Source: CBFHSF01 sp965658445
Lineage (GTDB): Bacteria > Bacteroidota > Bacteroidia > Flavobacteriales > Schleiferiaceae
NCBI GenBank assembly: GCA_965658445.1
Contig: CBFHSF010000013.1
Location: 1 to 64,000, forward strand
Reading direction: 5' to 3'
DNA: 64,000 nt
A program made the position numbers and the translations under genes. The notes beneath the pieces were generated by a model, which was not told where the DNA came from, made no database searches, and saw only the letters and a list, made by a program, of their open reading frames with translations. Of the stretch, positions 17,205 to 24,991 are shown in pieces. The first letter of the stretch is position 1. Each line of letters opens with the position of its first letter.

Positions 17205-17930
17205 CTAGTCCTCTACATTTCCTATAAAGGCCAATTCTCTAGCATCGAGAATTTTAATTCTCCTACCCTTGAGTTCAATGTAGCCTTCGTCCTTGAATTC
17301 ACTGAGGAGTCTGATTACAGATTCCGTGGCGGTTCCCACCATGTTGGCAATCTCTTCTCGAGTCAGCGCGATGTCCAACTCCCCTTCTGAATTTTCTCCA
17401 AAGGTCTTGTGGATGATTAACAACACCTCCGCCAAGCGCTCCTTCACGGTCTTTTGAGCGAGATTGGTAATGATCTTTCCAGCTTCTCCCAATTCATGAC
17501 AAGCCATCTTCATCAAGTCCAAAGAGAACTTGGGATTGGTTTCTATCATGTCAAAAAGAGCAGCTTTGGGAATAAAACAAGCGTGGGTTTCGTCCAAGGC
17601 TTGAATGGTCGCAGACAAGTTTTCTCCACTGAGCAAGGAGCGGTATCCCAAAATGTCACCATCGTGGGCAAATCTCAAAATCTGATCCTTGCCTTCGGTT
17701 CCCATCTTGGACAATTTGACTTTTCCGTTGTGGATACAATACACACCCGTAGGGCGAGAGCCTTCCGCCATCAAAACGTCTCCCTTTTTAAAGTGAGCAC
17801 ACGCTTTGGCATCAGAAATCTTGCTCATATCCTTTGGATTCAAGGAAGCGAGGGCAGATAATTCCCTCTTCATACAATTTGCGCAGTCAAAGGGCGCTTC
17901 GCCCGCGCCATTGGAACGACCTTTTTGCAT
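17205..17930 (-). CDS. Crp/Fnr-family transcriptional regulator
   Basis: The 241-residue regulator starts with FDCANCMKRELSAL. A cyclic-nucleotide-binding beta-roll follows (KKGDVLMAEGSRPTGVYCIHNGKVKL), then a long dimer helix and a C-terminal winged helix with ALTREEIANMVGTATESVIRLLSEF. The N-terminal CxxC occurs in the Fnr-like subgroup of Bacteroidota. It resembles part of an iron-sulphur ligand set, but four clustered cysteines as in E. coli FNR are not seen, so oxygen sensing is uncertain. It is divergent from a FixI-type copper ATPase. Confidence 0.88.
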   Translation of the reverse strand: MQKGRSNGAGEAPFDCANCMKRELSALASLNPKDMSKISDAKACAHFKKGDVLMAEGSRPTGVYCIHNGKVKLSKMGTEGKDQILRFAHDGDILGYRSLLSGENLSATIQALDETHACFIPKAALFDMIETNPKFSLDLMKMACHELGEAGKIITNLAQKTVKERLAEVLLIIHKTFGENSEGELDIALTREEIANMVGTATESVIRLLSEFKDEGYIELKGRRIKILDARELAFIGNVED

Positions 17931-17963
17931 AGTGTAGAATGTTGTGCGTGTGTGATTTCATTA

Positions 17964-17971
17964 CAAAAATA
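17964..17971 (-). promoter_or_regulatory. -7 box of the Crp/Fnr regulator gene
   Basis: TATTTTTG on the minus strand matches TAnnTTTG, about 33 bases before the ATG. Confidence 0.5.
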
Positions 17972-18048
17972 TGGCATTTATCATATCCTGTTACTACTTT
18001 GTGTTACAAATTTGCATCTGTGAATGTCATGTGCAATAATTTCCATTG

Positions 18049-20436
18049 ATGAGCTCAAAAAATTCGGCCACACCATGTTATCACTGCGGCGATGATTGCC
18101 CTCCCAAACCCATTGAGGAAGACGGTCACAGCTTTTGCTGTTCAGGTTGTTATACGGTGTATCAACTCTTTTCTGAAAATGGCTTGGACACCTTTTATCA
18201 GCTCAACAACGCACCCGGTGCCTCTCGAAAAAAGACCACCTCAAGGGATCTTACCTATTTGGACAACGAAGATGTCAAGGCCAAGCTCATAGACTTTTCT
18301 GACGACGGCATTCAGGTGGTTCAACTCTTTTTGCCAGCCATCCACTGTAGTTCATGTGTTTGGCTTTTGGAGAATCTACATCAATTGCATCCCGGGGTCA
18401 TTAGATCAAAGGTCAATTTCACCCAAAGACGCGCTCGCATAACCTTTTCAGAAAAAGCCATTAGCCTCAAAGAGCTGGCTATGCTTTTGGATTCTATAGG
18501 GTATGAGCCTTCCATTTCTTTGGAAGGCAAAACGGAGAGTTCCAAAAAAGACAAGGTCAAACTCTATCAATTGGGCGTTTCGGGGTTTGCCTTTGGAAAC
18601 ATCATGCTCATGGCATTGCCCGAGTATTTTGACATGCAAGACACCACCTTACAGAGCTTCTTGCCCTTTTTTAGAATATTGATGATGGCCCTGAGCTTAC
18701 CGGTCGTTTTCTACAGTGCGAGGGATTACTTTACCTCGGCATACAAAGGATTAAAAAACAAATACGTAAACATGGACGTACCCATTGCCTTGGGAATTGC
18801 CGTTCTGTTTTTGAGAAGTAGTTACGAAGTTTTGGCAGGAATGGGCTCGGGGTATTTTGACTCCTTGGCTGGATTGGTTTTCTTCTTGTTATTGGGAAAA
18901 TTCTTCCAGAGAAAGACCTACGACAGCCTCTCCTTTGAACGCGATTACACCTCCTACTTCCCATTAGCTGTAACGGTTGTAACTCCCGAGGGAGAGACCA
19001 CCAAAACATTGGAAAAGGTGGAAGTGGGTGATGTCCTATGGGTACGCAACGGAGAGTTGGTACCGGTAGATGCCGAGTTACTTTCAGAAAAAACAGAAAT
19101 CAACAATCAATTTGTGACGGGGGAATCTCGACCCATTGCAAAGACCAAGGGTGATTTGATTTTTGCCGGAGGGATGCAAATTGGCCCTTCCATAAAAGTA
19201 GAAGTCAAGAAAACGGTAGACCAAAGTTACCTGACTTCGCTGTGGAACGACCAGGTGTTTGAAGAGGAAAAAACGCAAAGGTTCCAAACGTTGACAGATT
19301 CCATATCTGCATACTTCACAGGAGTGGTTTTGTTGCTCACTTTGGTGGCGGGAATCTTCTGGTATTTCCACAATCCAGAAATGGCCTTCCCGGTGATTAC
19401 CTCCATTCTCATTGTGGCTTGTCCATGTGCCTTGGCCCTCTCGGCTCCCTTTACCAATGGGAATATCCTGAGGATTTTTGGGCGCAATAAATTCTATGTA
19501 AAAAACGCGGAGACTGCTGAATCTCTGGGACAAATCGACACGGTTATATGGGATAAAACAGGAACCTTAACGACTTCTTCAAAAGGGCTTTTGACCTACG
19601 AAGACCTCAACGGCGAGGAACTTTCTGATTATGACGAAGTGATTTTAAAATCCATGGCCCGAGAAAGCCAGCACCCCTTGAGCAAGAAACTCTACATACA
19701 ATTGGGTGGGGAAACGGTATCTCTAGAAAACATATTGGAAGAACCCGGCAAGGGGTTAGAAGCTATTTACGAAGACCAGATCTACCGCATTGGTTCCTTT
19801 GATTGGGTAAACGCTCCCAAAGCATTTACAGGCTCTGGATTTGGTTGGAGTCTCAATGGTGAATACCGAGGATTCTTTGCCGCGGAAACACCCTTTAGAC
19901 CGCATCTCAATGAGGTTCTCAATCAGCTGGACACCGTGGACCAACACCTAGTTTCTGGAGATTCTAAAACCGTTGAAGGTGATTGGAAAATGGAGTTTCC
20001 GCAATTTGCCAAAATGGCCTTTGAACAGAAGCCTGAGGATAAACTCAAATACGTAAAATCCCTTCAGGACTCAGGAAAAAAAGTGGTGATGATAGGCGAC
20101 GGTCTCAACGATGCCGGAGCGCTACAGCAGGCCAACGTAGGACTTTCTATAACAGAAGATGTCAATGGATTTTCTCCGGCGTGTGATGGAATTTTGGACG
20201 CCAAAATATTTGATCGCATTCCCAAGCTTCTAGAACTCGCTCAACGCGGAAGGAAAATTATCTGGACGAGTTTTGCGCTTTCTTTTGCCTACAATACTGT
20301 AGGAATCTATTTTGCGATTACCGGTCAATTGAGTCCAGTTATCTCGGCTATTCTCATGCCGCTGTCCAGTATTTCTGTGGTGGTATTTGTAACCCTAGCC
20401 AGTAGGTGGAATGCCAACCGACTAGGGCTTTCGTAA
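18049..20436 (+). CDS. Heavy-metal P1B-type ATPase of the FixI/CcoI type
   Basis: This 795-residue pump moves copper across the inner membrane. FixI/CcoI proteins supply copper to cbb3 oxidase. The N-terminus has a cysteine-rich domain (PCYHCGDDC, FCCSGC; compare PF12156), then an HMA domain with CSSCVW. Membrane helices, the CPC ion motif in IVACPCALALSAPF, the phosphorylation site DKTGTLT, an SQHP motif and GDGLNDAGAL follow. I use ATG 18049; the upstream TTG adds one residue. In many Flavobacteriales an Fnr-type regulator, this ATPase and ccoS/ccoNOP stand together. Here only the first two are present, and the next gene is yqeY on the other strand. Confidence 0.93.
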   Translation: MSSKNSATPCYHCGDDCPPKPIEEDGHSFCCSGCYTVYQLFSENGLDTFYQLNNAPGASRKKTTSRDLTYLDNEDVKAKLIDFSDDGIQVVQLFLPAIHCSSCVWLLENLHQLHPGVIRSKVNFTQRRARITFSEKAISLKELAMLLDSIGYEPSISLEGKTESSKKDKVKLYQLGVSGFAFGNIMLMALPEYFDMQDTTLQSFLPFFRILMMALSLPVVFYSARDYFTSAYKGLKNKYVNMDVPIALGIAVLFLRSSYEVLAGMGSGYFDSLAGLVFFLLLGKFFQRKTYDSLSFERDYTSYFPLAVTVVTPEGETTKTLEKVEVGDVLWVRNGELVPVDAELLSEKTEINNQFVTGESRPIAKTKGDLIFAGGMQIGPSIKVEVKKTVDQSYLTSLWNDQVFEEEKTQRFQTLTDSISAYFTGVVLLLTLVAGIFWYFHNPEMAFPVITSILIVACPCALALSAPFTNGNILRIFGRNKFYVKNAETAESLGQIDTVIWDKTGTLTTSSKGLLTYEDLNGEELSDYDEVILKSMARESQHPLSKKLYIQLGGETVSLENILEEPGKGLEAIYEDQIYRIGSFDWVNAPKAFTGSGFGWSLNGEYRGFFAAETPFRPHLNEVLNQLDTVDQHLVSGDSKTVEGDWKMEFPQFAKMAFEQKPEDKLKYVKSLQDSGKKVVMIGDGLNDAGALQQANVGLSITEDVNGFSPACDGILDAKIFDRIPKLLELAQRGRKIIWTSFALSFAYNTVGIYFAITGQLSPVISAILMPLSSISVVVFVTLASRWNANRLGLS

Positions 20437-20467
20437 TTTCTACTGAGAAATAATTTGAGGGAAACTT

Positions 20468-20920
20468 CTAGGCAGTTAACAAGCCGCGAACCGCAACAGA
20501 AATCGCTTTTCCGTCGGCCTTACCTGCAAGTTGCTTTGTAGCGACTCCCATAACTTTCCCCATGTCTTGAGGTCCGCTTGCACCTACTTGAGAAATAATC
20601 TCTGAAAGGGCCGCCTTGAGCTCCTCCTCAGAAAGTTGAGCCGGTAAGAACTCCTCGATAATAGCTGCTTGCGCCTCTTCGGGCTCGGCAAGGTCCTCGC
20701 GGTTTTGCTCTCTAAAGATGTTGGCGGCTTCTACTCTTTGCTTTTTAAGTCTTTGAAGAAGGGCAATTTCACCGTCTTCATTCAAGCCATCGGCACCGCC
20801 AACTTCAGTCTTCGCCAATAAAATGGCCGACTTAATGGCGCGTAGCACCTCTAGTTTTACTTTGTCCTTGGCACGCATGGCGGCCTTCATCTCGTCTTGT
20901 ACTTTAGCTTCTAAAGACAT
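20468..20920 (-). CDS. yqeY: GatB/YqeY domain protein
   Basis: This protein of about 150 residues carries the YqeY fold related to the tail domain of GatB. Motifs are KDKVKLEVLRAIKSAI, KKQRVEAANIFREQNREDL, EEAQAAIIEEFLPAQLSEEEL and GKVMGVATKQLAGKADGK. The family may bind tRNA, but its function is not settled. In Bacteroidota it usually follows ftsZ directly. Here a two-gene cassette separates them. I use ATG 20920; an upstream GTG would add two residues. Confidence 0.92.
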   Translation of the reverse strand: MSLEAKVQDEMKAAMRAKDKVKLEVLRAIKSAILLAKTEVGGADGLNEDGEIALLQRLKKQRVEAANIFREQNREDLAEPEEAQAAIIEEFLPAQLSEEELKAALSEIISQVGASGPQDMGKVMGVATKQLAGKADGKAISVAVRGLLTA

Positions 20921-21070
20921 GCTCACTCATTTTGTTTGTATGAATACGGCAAGGTAATGATTAATGAAGGATTAATTCAGTGTGAAAAGACACAGAGTTG
21001 AAAACAACCTATAAAAAAAGCCAGCACGTCATACAGACTCTATTTTATTTAGTTCGATAATTCTCTTCTC

Positions 21071-21406
21071 TTAATCTAAAGACAATTTCTTTCTAAAATA
21101 CATTCTTAAGAGCCACAACTGAAAACCGATCACCGATAATACTATATAAAATGTTTGTGAATCAATGAGATTAGAAATAATCCTAAAATACAGCAAAAGA
21201 AGCATTCCTAGACCTGAAATTGCATCTACTGAAAAACGAAATCTTTCTTTTGTGATTTTCTTGGACTGAAATAGGAAGGCTGCAAAGTAAAGAAGAATAG
21301 CATCAATAATTCCAAGAATAGTACCCGTGCTTTGCACCCATTGCGCAGCAGATACTGCTGTAAGTACAATGACTGAGCTAATAATTATGATTTTTATCCT
21401 TTTCAT
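21071..21406 (-). CDS. Small multi-pass membrane protein of the ftsZ-yqeY cassette
   Basis: The protein has 111 residues and I do not recognise it. It is very hydrophobic, with four likely helices (about residues 5-25, 30-48, 63-81 and 86-104) separated by short basic loops (SKKITKERF, FRKKLSLD). It begins 17 bases after the stop of the lipoprotein gene and is probably translated from the same mRNA. Base composition is clearly AT-richer than the flanking dcw genes. Small basic multi-pass proteins next to secreted peptides are often immunity or transport partners; that is inference only. Confidence 0.6.
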   Translation of the reverse strand: MKRIKIIIISSVIVLTAVSAAQWVQSTGTILGIIDAILLYFAAFLFQSKKITKERFRFSVDAISGLGMLLLLYFRIISNLIDSQTFYIVLSVIGFQLWLLRMYFRKKLSLD

Positions 21407-21423
21407 CTGTTTTAAAATTCTAA

Positions 21424-22104
21424 TTACATAATTGAGGCAGCGTTAATTCCACAGCCTATTATTGAACCAGCAGCTATAGCACCACCAACATAAGGACCTC
21501 CAAAAAAGCCTGCAACCCCTAAAATGTAGCCATTTGGGCTATCCCAAAATTCCACAAGACAATCCTTAGTATGACCGGCCCAAGCGCTTAAGGTAGAAAT
21601 GAATCCAAAATTTTTATACGCATTATTTACATATAAAATTTCATTAGAGTAGGTGCCATTTCCGTGATCAGTTTGTCTCATTGAAATTAGTAAATCCCCA
21701 TTAGATAAGTAAAAATCGGTATCAAATCCATGGCTAGTTTCTGTCACCTTGAAGATAAACATGACTTCATCTTGAAGCGTGTGTAACGAATACCAGGTCT
21801 CAGAATCATTCACTTCCAAAACTGAGAAATACGCCTCAACAAGATTTGATTTTTCTTCATACCCAACTTTAAAAGTCTCAATAACAGAGACAGAAGAAAA
21901 ATTCATATTTGCAATAAACTGTGTGAAATCCAATGGGTTGATGACAATGGAGCTGCTTACAGAACTTACCATTTCAACTTCATTGGAATTTTTTGAGAGT
22001 TCCGAAGGATTCAACTCTCCACCTTCAAATTCATTTTTGTCAAATTCGGTTTTCTCACAAGACAAAAGGGTTAGTCCTGTGAAAAGGAAAATTAGGTTTT
22101 TCAT
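21424..22104 (-). CDS. Lipoprotein with Gly/Ala-rich hydrophobic C-terminus, unknown function
   Basis: The protein has 226 residues and I do not recognise it. It has a lipoprotein signal (KNLIFLFTGLTLLSC, lipobox LLSC) and a Glu/Ser-rich spacer. A beta-rich middle follows (segments such as YFSVLEVNDSETWYSLHTL). The C-terminal 30 residues are hydrophobic and rich in glycine (LGVAGFFGGPYVGGAIAAG then IIGCG). Two cysteines in the last 55 residues flank this region. Such GxxxG-rich tails occur in class II bacteriocins and in membrane-inserting segments. I use ATG 22104, which places the lipobox correctly; the upstream frame only offers a TTG. Confidence 0.6.
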   Translation of the reverse strand: MKNLIFLFTGLTLLSCEKTEFDKNEFEGGELNPSELSKNSNEVEMVSSVSSSIVINPLDFTQFIANMNFSSVSVIETFKVGYEEKSNLVEAYFSVLEVNDSETWYSLHTLQDEVMFIFKVTETSHGFDTDFYLSNGDLLISMRQTDHGNGTYSNEILYVNNAYKNFGFISTLSAWAGHTKDCLVEFWDSPNGYILGVAGFFGGPYVGGAIAAGSIIGCGINAASIM

Positions 22105-22208
22105 ACAAAAGTGTTGGGCTACATCAAGCTCAATCTTTAGCAATTCGAATTGGTAATATCCGCTTGTATGTAGGGGGTTTCTTTAATAAAACAACGGCTC
22201 TTTCCTAA

Positions 22209-22235
22209 AATTATTGAACTATAAATTCAATAATT
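22209..22235. repeat. Perfect AT-rich inverted repeat upstream of the lipoprotein gene
   Basis: AATTATTGAA (22209-22218) and TTCAATAATT (22226-22235) are perfect inverted copies with a 7-base spacer. The repeat lies about 105 bases upstream of the lipoprotein ATG. It could be an operator or a weak hairpin. Confidence 0.55.
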
Positions 22236-22277
22236 CAAACTAAATGGCTAACACCACCTATTGGATAATACTTCTGA

Positions 22278-22370
22278 TTACACGGGAATTCGCCACAAAT
22301 GAAACCGATCATAGGAGTGGTATTTCTCAAGTTGCTTGATGTAATAATCGAAGAAGTTTTCAAAAATAGT
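22278..22370 (-). pseudogene. Possible gene remnant (30 codons)
   Basis: The minus strand encodes IFENFFDYYIKQ followed by LEKYHSYDRFHLWRIPV and a stop. The composition is protein-like, with many aromatic and charged residues, but the frame is closed by a TGA just upstream. It could be the C-terminal scrap of a deleted gene. No family is recognised, and chance cannot be excluded at this length. Confidence 0.25.
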
Positions 22371-22406
22371 TCACTTCAAAAAATTGGAATCATGTCGTTT
22401 CCAAAC

Positions 22407-22446
22407 AAAAAGGCAGCAACTCGGTAAAAACACCAAATTACTGCCT
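22407..22446 (-). terminator. Likely terminator of the dcw transcript, after ftsZ
   Basis: On the minus strand AGGCAGTAA pairs with TTGCTGCCT (one G-T pair) around an 18-base loop that holds a smaller GGT/ACC pairing. Five T follow. It lies about 210 bases after the ftsZ stop, so the cassette beyond it is probably a separate transcription unit. Confidence 0.6.
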
Positions 22447-22657
22447 CGATTTGCGTGTTGGGAACTATTAAACTCGCTTTTCTGTAGACCACCAACTAAG
22501 GTCACTTATTTATGAAAAGTCAGTTTACTAGCACTTTGGGCTATTTTCAGGTTATCCCATCACTGGTTTGTTCTTTTTCTTTTTTCTTTCTTCTATTTAA
22601 TTCTAAGATTCTTGAAATTCGCTTTCAGACAATAACCTTAGACGTGCCAATTATTTC

Positions 22658-24967
22658 CTAATCAACGTTATCATGCAAAAAGGAGTTGTTGGATCGCAAC
22701 TCTATCTGATCCGAATTCTCTCCCGAAACCGACATATTCCCCATAGTGGATTGTTTGGACGCTGCATCGTGATTTACCTCTATGCCCTGTCTCTTGTAAG
22801 CGGGCTCAGATTCGGCGTCTTTTATCGATTTTTGAAGGGATTGGAACTGATAGTTAAAGGCTTCCAAACGCTTCTTTCTCTCGTCTTGTTTTTTCTTTAG
22901 GCTCTCTTCTATGGAAGCATCAAAGGGATCAACGCCACCTTTTGCGGGCTCCTCAGCCGGCTGTTCAACCGGTGGCTGTACCGTCTTTACTTCAAAGCTC
23001 AAATCTTCATCAACAGCGTTTTCTGGTTCTGAAGTTTGTGGCTTGCTCTCTAGTGTTTGCTTGAAGGCCTCTAGGTCCTCCAAGGTGTATTTTTTGATTG
23101 GCTCATTTGGCGTTTCTGCAGAAACAGGAGCATTTCCAACGGGCGCATCAAATACGTCATTAGATTCGGGAGTAGTGGGCTCAATAGGCGAACTCGGTGC
23201 ATTGAGAGTTGGCTCATCCGTCACGGGAGTAACTTCCTCTTCACCTACACTAAAGTCATCGTCCAAACTAAAAACCACCTTCTCTTCTTCCTCAACCGGA
23301 GCTTCGTCCACTTGAGAATTGTCTACTGGAGAATTATCAGCTTCTGGTGTCATCACATCCGCTAGGGCCATATCAGAAAGCTCAACGGAGGCGGTTTCCT
23401 CCAATGGGTTTCCTTCTGAGGTCACTTCCATGCTTTCTTCAATGCTCTCTTCGGCGATAGCATTTATATTCTCTTCGGAATTCTCTTCAACACTCTCTTC
23501 AAGACTTTCCTCGGCATCCAGATCCACCATATCAAAAGAGAAGTCTTCCGAAAGCTCTATGGTTGTATCTTCTGAAGAATTCGGTTCAACAACCTCCTCT
23601 TCTATCTCGTTGGAGGCTTCTTCTGCAGAGTCCTCTTCGTCCATTACCCATTCAATGTCTTCGTCCTCTAAAGAGAATACCACTCGATCCTCTTCTTCTG
23701 AAACGGGCGTTGGAGCCGGTGTGGTCTCTTCGGCTTCCATTGGCAAAGGTTCCTCTACATTTTGAGGCACTTCAGGTGCCAATTGACTGAAGAGATCCGT
23801 AGGTTCTTCCGAAGTGGGAGGAACGGGTTTTACGGGCGCTTTTCTGCCGGGCTTGGCAGGAGCTTCCTCCTCTTCCAACGCCAAGGGCTTTTCAAAAATG
23901 CCTCGCGTTACTTCTTGATCCTCCTCTAGGGGATGAACCACTTTCTCAGGTTCTTTATTGATGACCTTTACCTGCTGGTCTTGGTTAAAACCCGTGGCAA
24001 CAATGGTAATGCCAATGGCTTGTCCCAAACTGTTGTCCTCACCAATACCCATAATGATGTTGGCGTCGCCCCCAGCCTCGCTCTGGATAAAGTCTGTGAT
24101 TTCACCAATTTCATCAAATGTAATTTCGTTTTCGTCACTACCCGAAACAATCAAAAGCAACACGTTCTTGGCCCCTACGATTTGGTTGTCGTTGAGCAAG
24201 GGAGAATCCAAGGCGTCGTGAATGGCCTTAACCGCTCTGTCGTCACCGGTTGCCTTTCCAGACCCCATAATGGCGGTCCCAGAATTTGCTAAAACGGTAC
24301 GGGCATCCTTGAGGTCAATGTTTGTGGTGTAGTGATGCGTAATGACTTCGGCAATGCCCTTGGCGGCGTTGGCCAAGACTTCATCCGCTTTGGCGAAGCC
24401 TGCCTTAAACCCAAGGTTTCCGTATACCTCACGCAATTTATTGTTGTTGATCACAATCAGAGAGTCGACGTGACTTCTCAGTTGATCAATTCCTTTTTCT
24501 GCTTGTTTTTGACGCGTAGACCCTTCGAACTTAAAGGGGATGGTAACAATTCCAACCGTCAAGACGCCTAAGTCTCTTGCCGCTTTGGCAATCACAGGGG
24601 CCGCTCCCGTTCCGGTTCCACCTCCCATACCCGCGGTGATAAACAGCATCTTGGTATTGGTTCCTAGTATGGTTTTTATCTCGTCGATATTTTCCACGGC
24701 GGCTTGCTGACCCACTTCTGGGTTAGCGCCTGCACCCAATCCTTCCGTCAAGGCTACCCCCAACTGGATTTTTACATCTACAGGGCTGTGGTAGAGGGCC
24801 TGGGCATCTGTGTTACAGATGATAAAATCCACGCCTTTAATCCCCGTGTTCTTCATGTGATTTACGGCATTGGAGCCTCCACCCCCAACACCAATCACCT
24901 TGATTACCGAAGATTTGTTCTTGGGTAGGTCAAATGAAAATTCTGAATCTAATTGCTGATCACTCAT
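22658..24967 (-). CDS. ftsZ: Cell division protein FtsZ with very long acidic linker
   Basis: FtsZ is the GTP-driven tubulin homologue that forms the division ring. Residues 20-330 are the canonical core: the GTP loop GMGGGTGTG (113-121), NTDAQAL near 52, and the T7 catalytic loop N216-x-D218-xx-D221 in NIDLKDA. About 420 residues of low-complexity acidic sequence follow, rich in Glu, Ser, Pro and Thr, with runs such as EESLEESVEENSEEN. A basic helical stretch near residue 700 (KKKQDERKKRLEAF) precedes the final peptide NNSFLHDNVD, the Bacteroidota form of the FtsZ C-terminal tail. At 769 residues it is about twice the length of E. coli FtsZ (383). Start is ATG 24967, 24 bases after ftsA. Confidence 0.97.
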   Translation of the reverse strand: MSDQQLDSEFSFDLPKNKSSVIKVIGVGGGGSNAVNHMKNTGIKGVDFIICNTDAQALYHSPVDVKIQLGVALTEGLGAGANPEVGQQAAVENIDEIKTILGTNTKMLFITAGMGGGTGTGAAPVIAKAARDLGVLTVGIVTIPFKFEGSTRQKQAEKGIDQLRSHVDSLIVINNNKLREVYGNLGFKAGFAKADEVLANAAKGIAEVITHHYTTNIDLKDARTVLANSGTAIMGSGKATGDDRAVKAIHDALDSPLLNDNQIVGAKNVLLLIVSGSDENEITFDEIGEITDFIQSEAGGDANIIMGIGEDNSLGQAIGITIVATGFNQDQQVKVINKEPEKVVHPLEEDQEVTRGIFEKPLALEEEEAPAKPGRKAPVKPVPPTSEEPTDLFSQLAPEVPQNVEEPLPMEAEETTPAPTPVSEEEDRVVFSLEDEDIEWVMDEEDSAEEASNEIEEEVVEPNSSEDTTIELSEDFSFDMVDLDAEESLEESVEENSEENINAIAEESIEESMEVTSEGNPLEETASVELSDMALADVMTPEADNSPVDNSQVDEAPVEEEEKVVFSLDDDFSVGEEEVTPVTDEPTLNAPSSPIEPTTPESNDVFDAPVGNAPVSAETPNEPIKKYTLEDLEAFKQTLESKPQTSEPENAVDEDLSFEVKTVQPPVEQPAEEPAKGGVDPFDASIEESLKKKQDERKKRLEAFNYQFQSLQKSIKDAESEPAYKRQGIEVNHDAASKQSTMGNMSVSGENSDQIELRSNNSFLHDNVD

Positions 24968-24991
24968 GTTGTCACTTTCGTTTTAAACGAA

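Larger units (their letters stand above)
22144..22657. other. AT-rich gap between ftsZ and the lipoprotein cassette
   Basis: The 514 bases contain no intact gene. I see the likely ftsZ terminator (22407-22446), an inverted repeat (22209-22235) and a 30-codon open segment (22278-22370) that may be a gene remnant. The rest shows nothing recognisable. The composition matches the cassette rather than the dcw genes. Confidence 0.6.

Noticed and set aside
17931..18048. A classical FNR box (TTGAT-N4-ATCAA) between regulator and copper ATPase
   Set aside because: No match to that motif was found; only a weak CAAATTTG palindrome is present.
23319..23765. Ser-rich open frames on the plus strand opposite the ftsZ linker
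   Set aside because: They mirror the repetitive acidic codons of ftsZ on the other strand and show no independent features.
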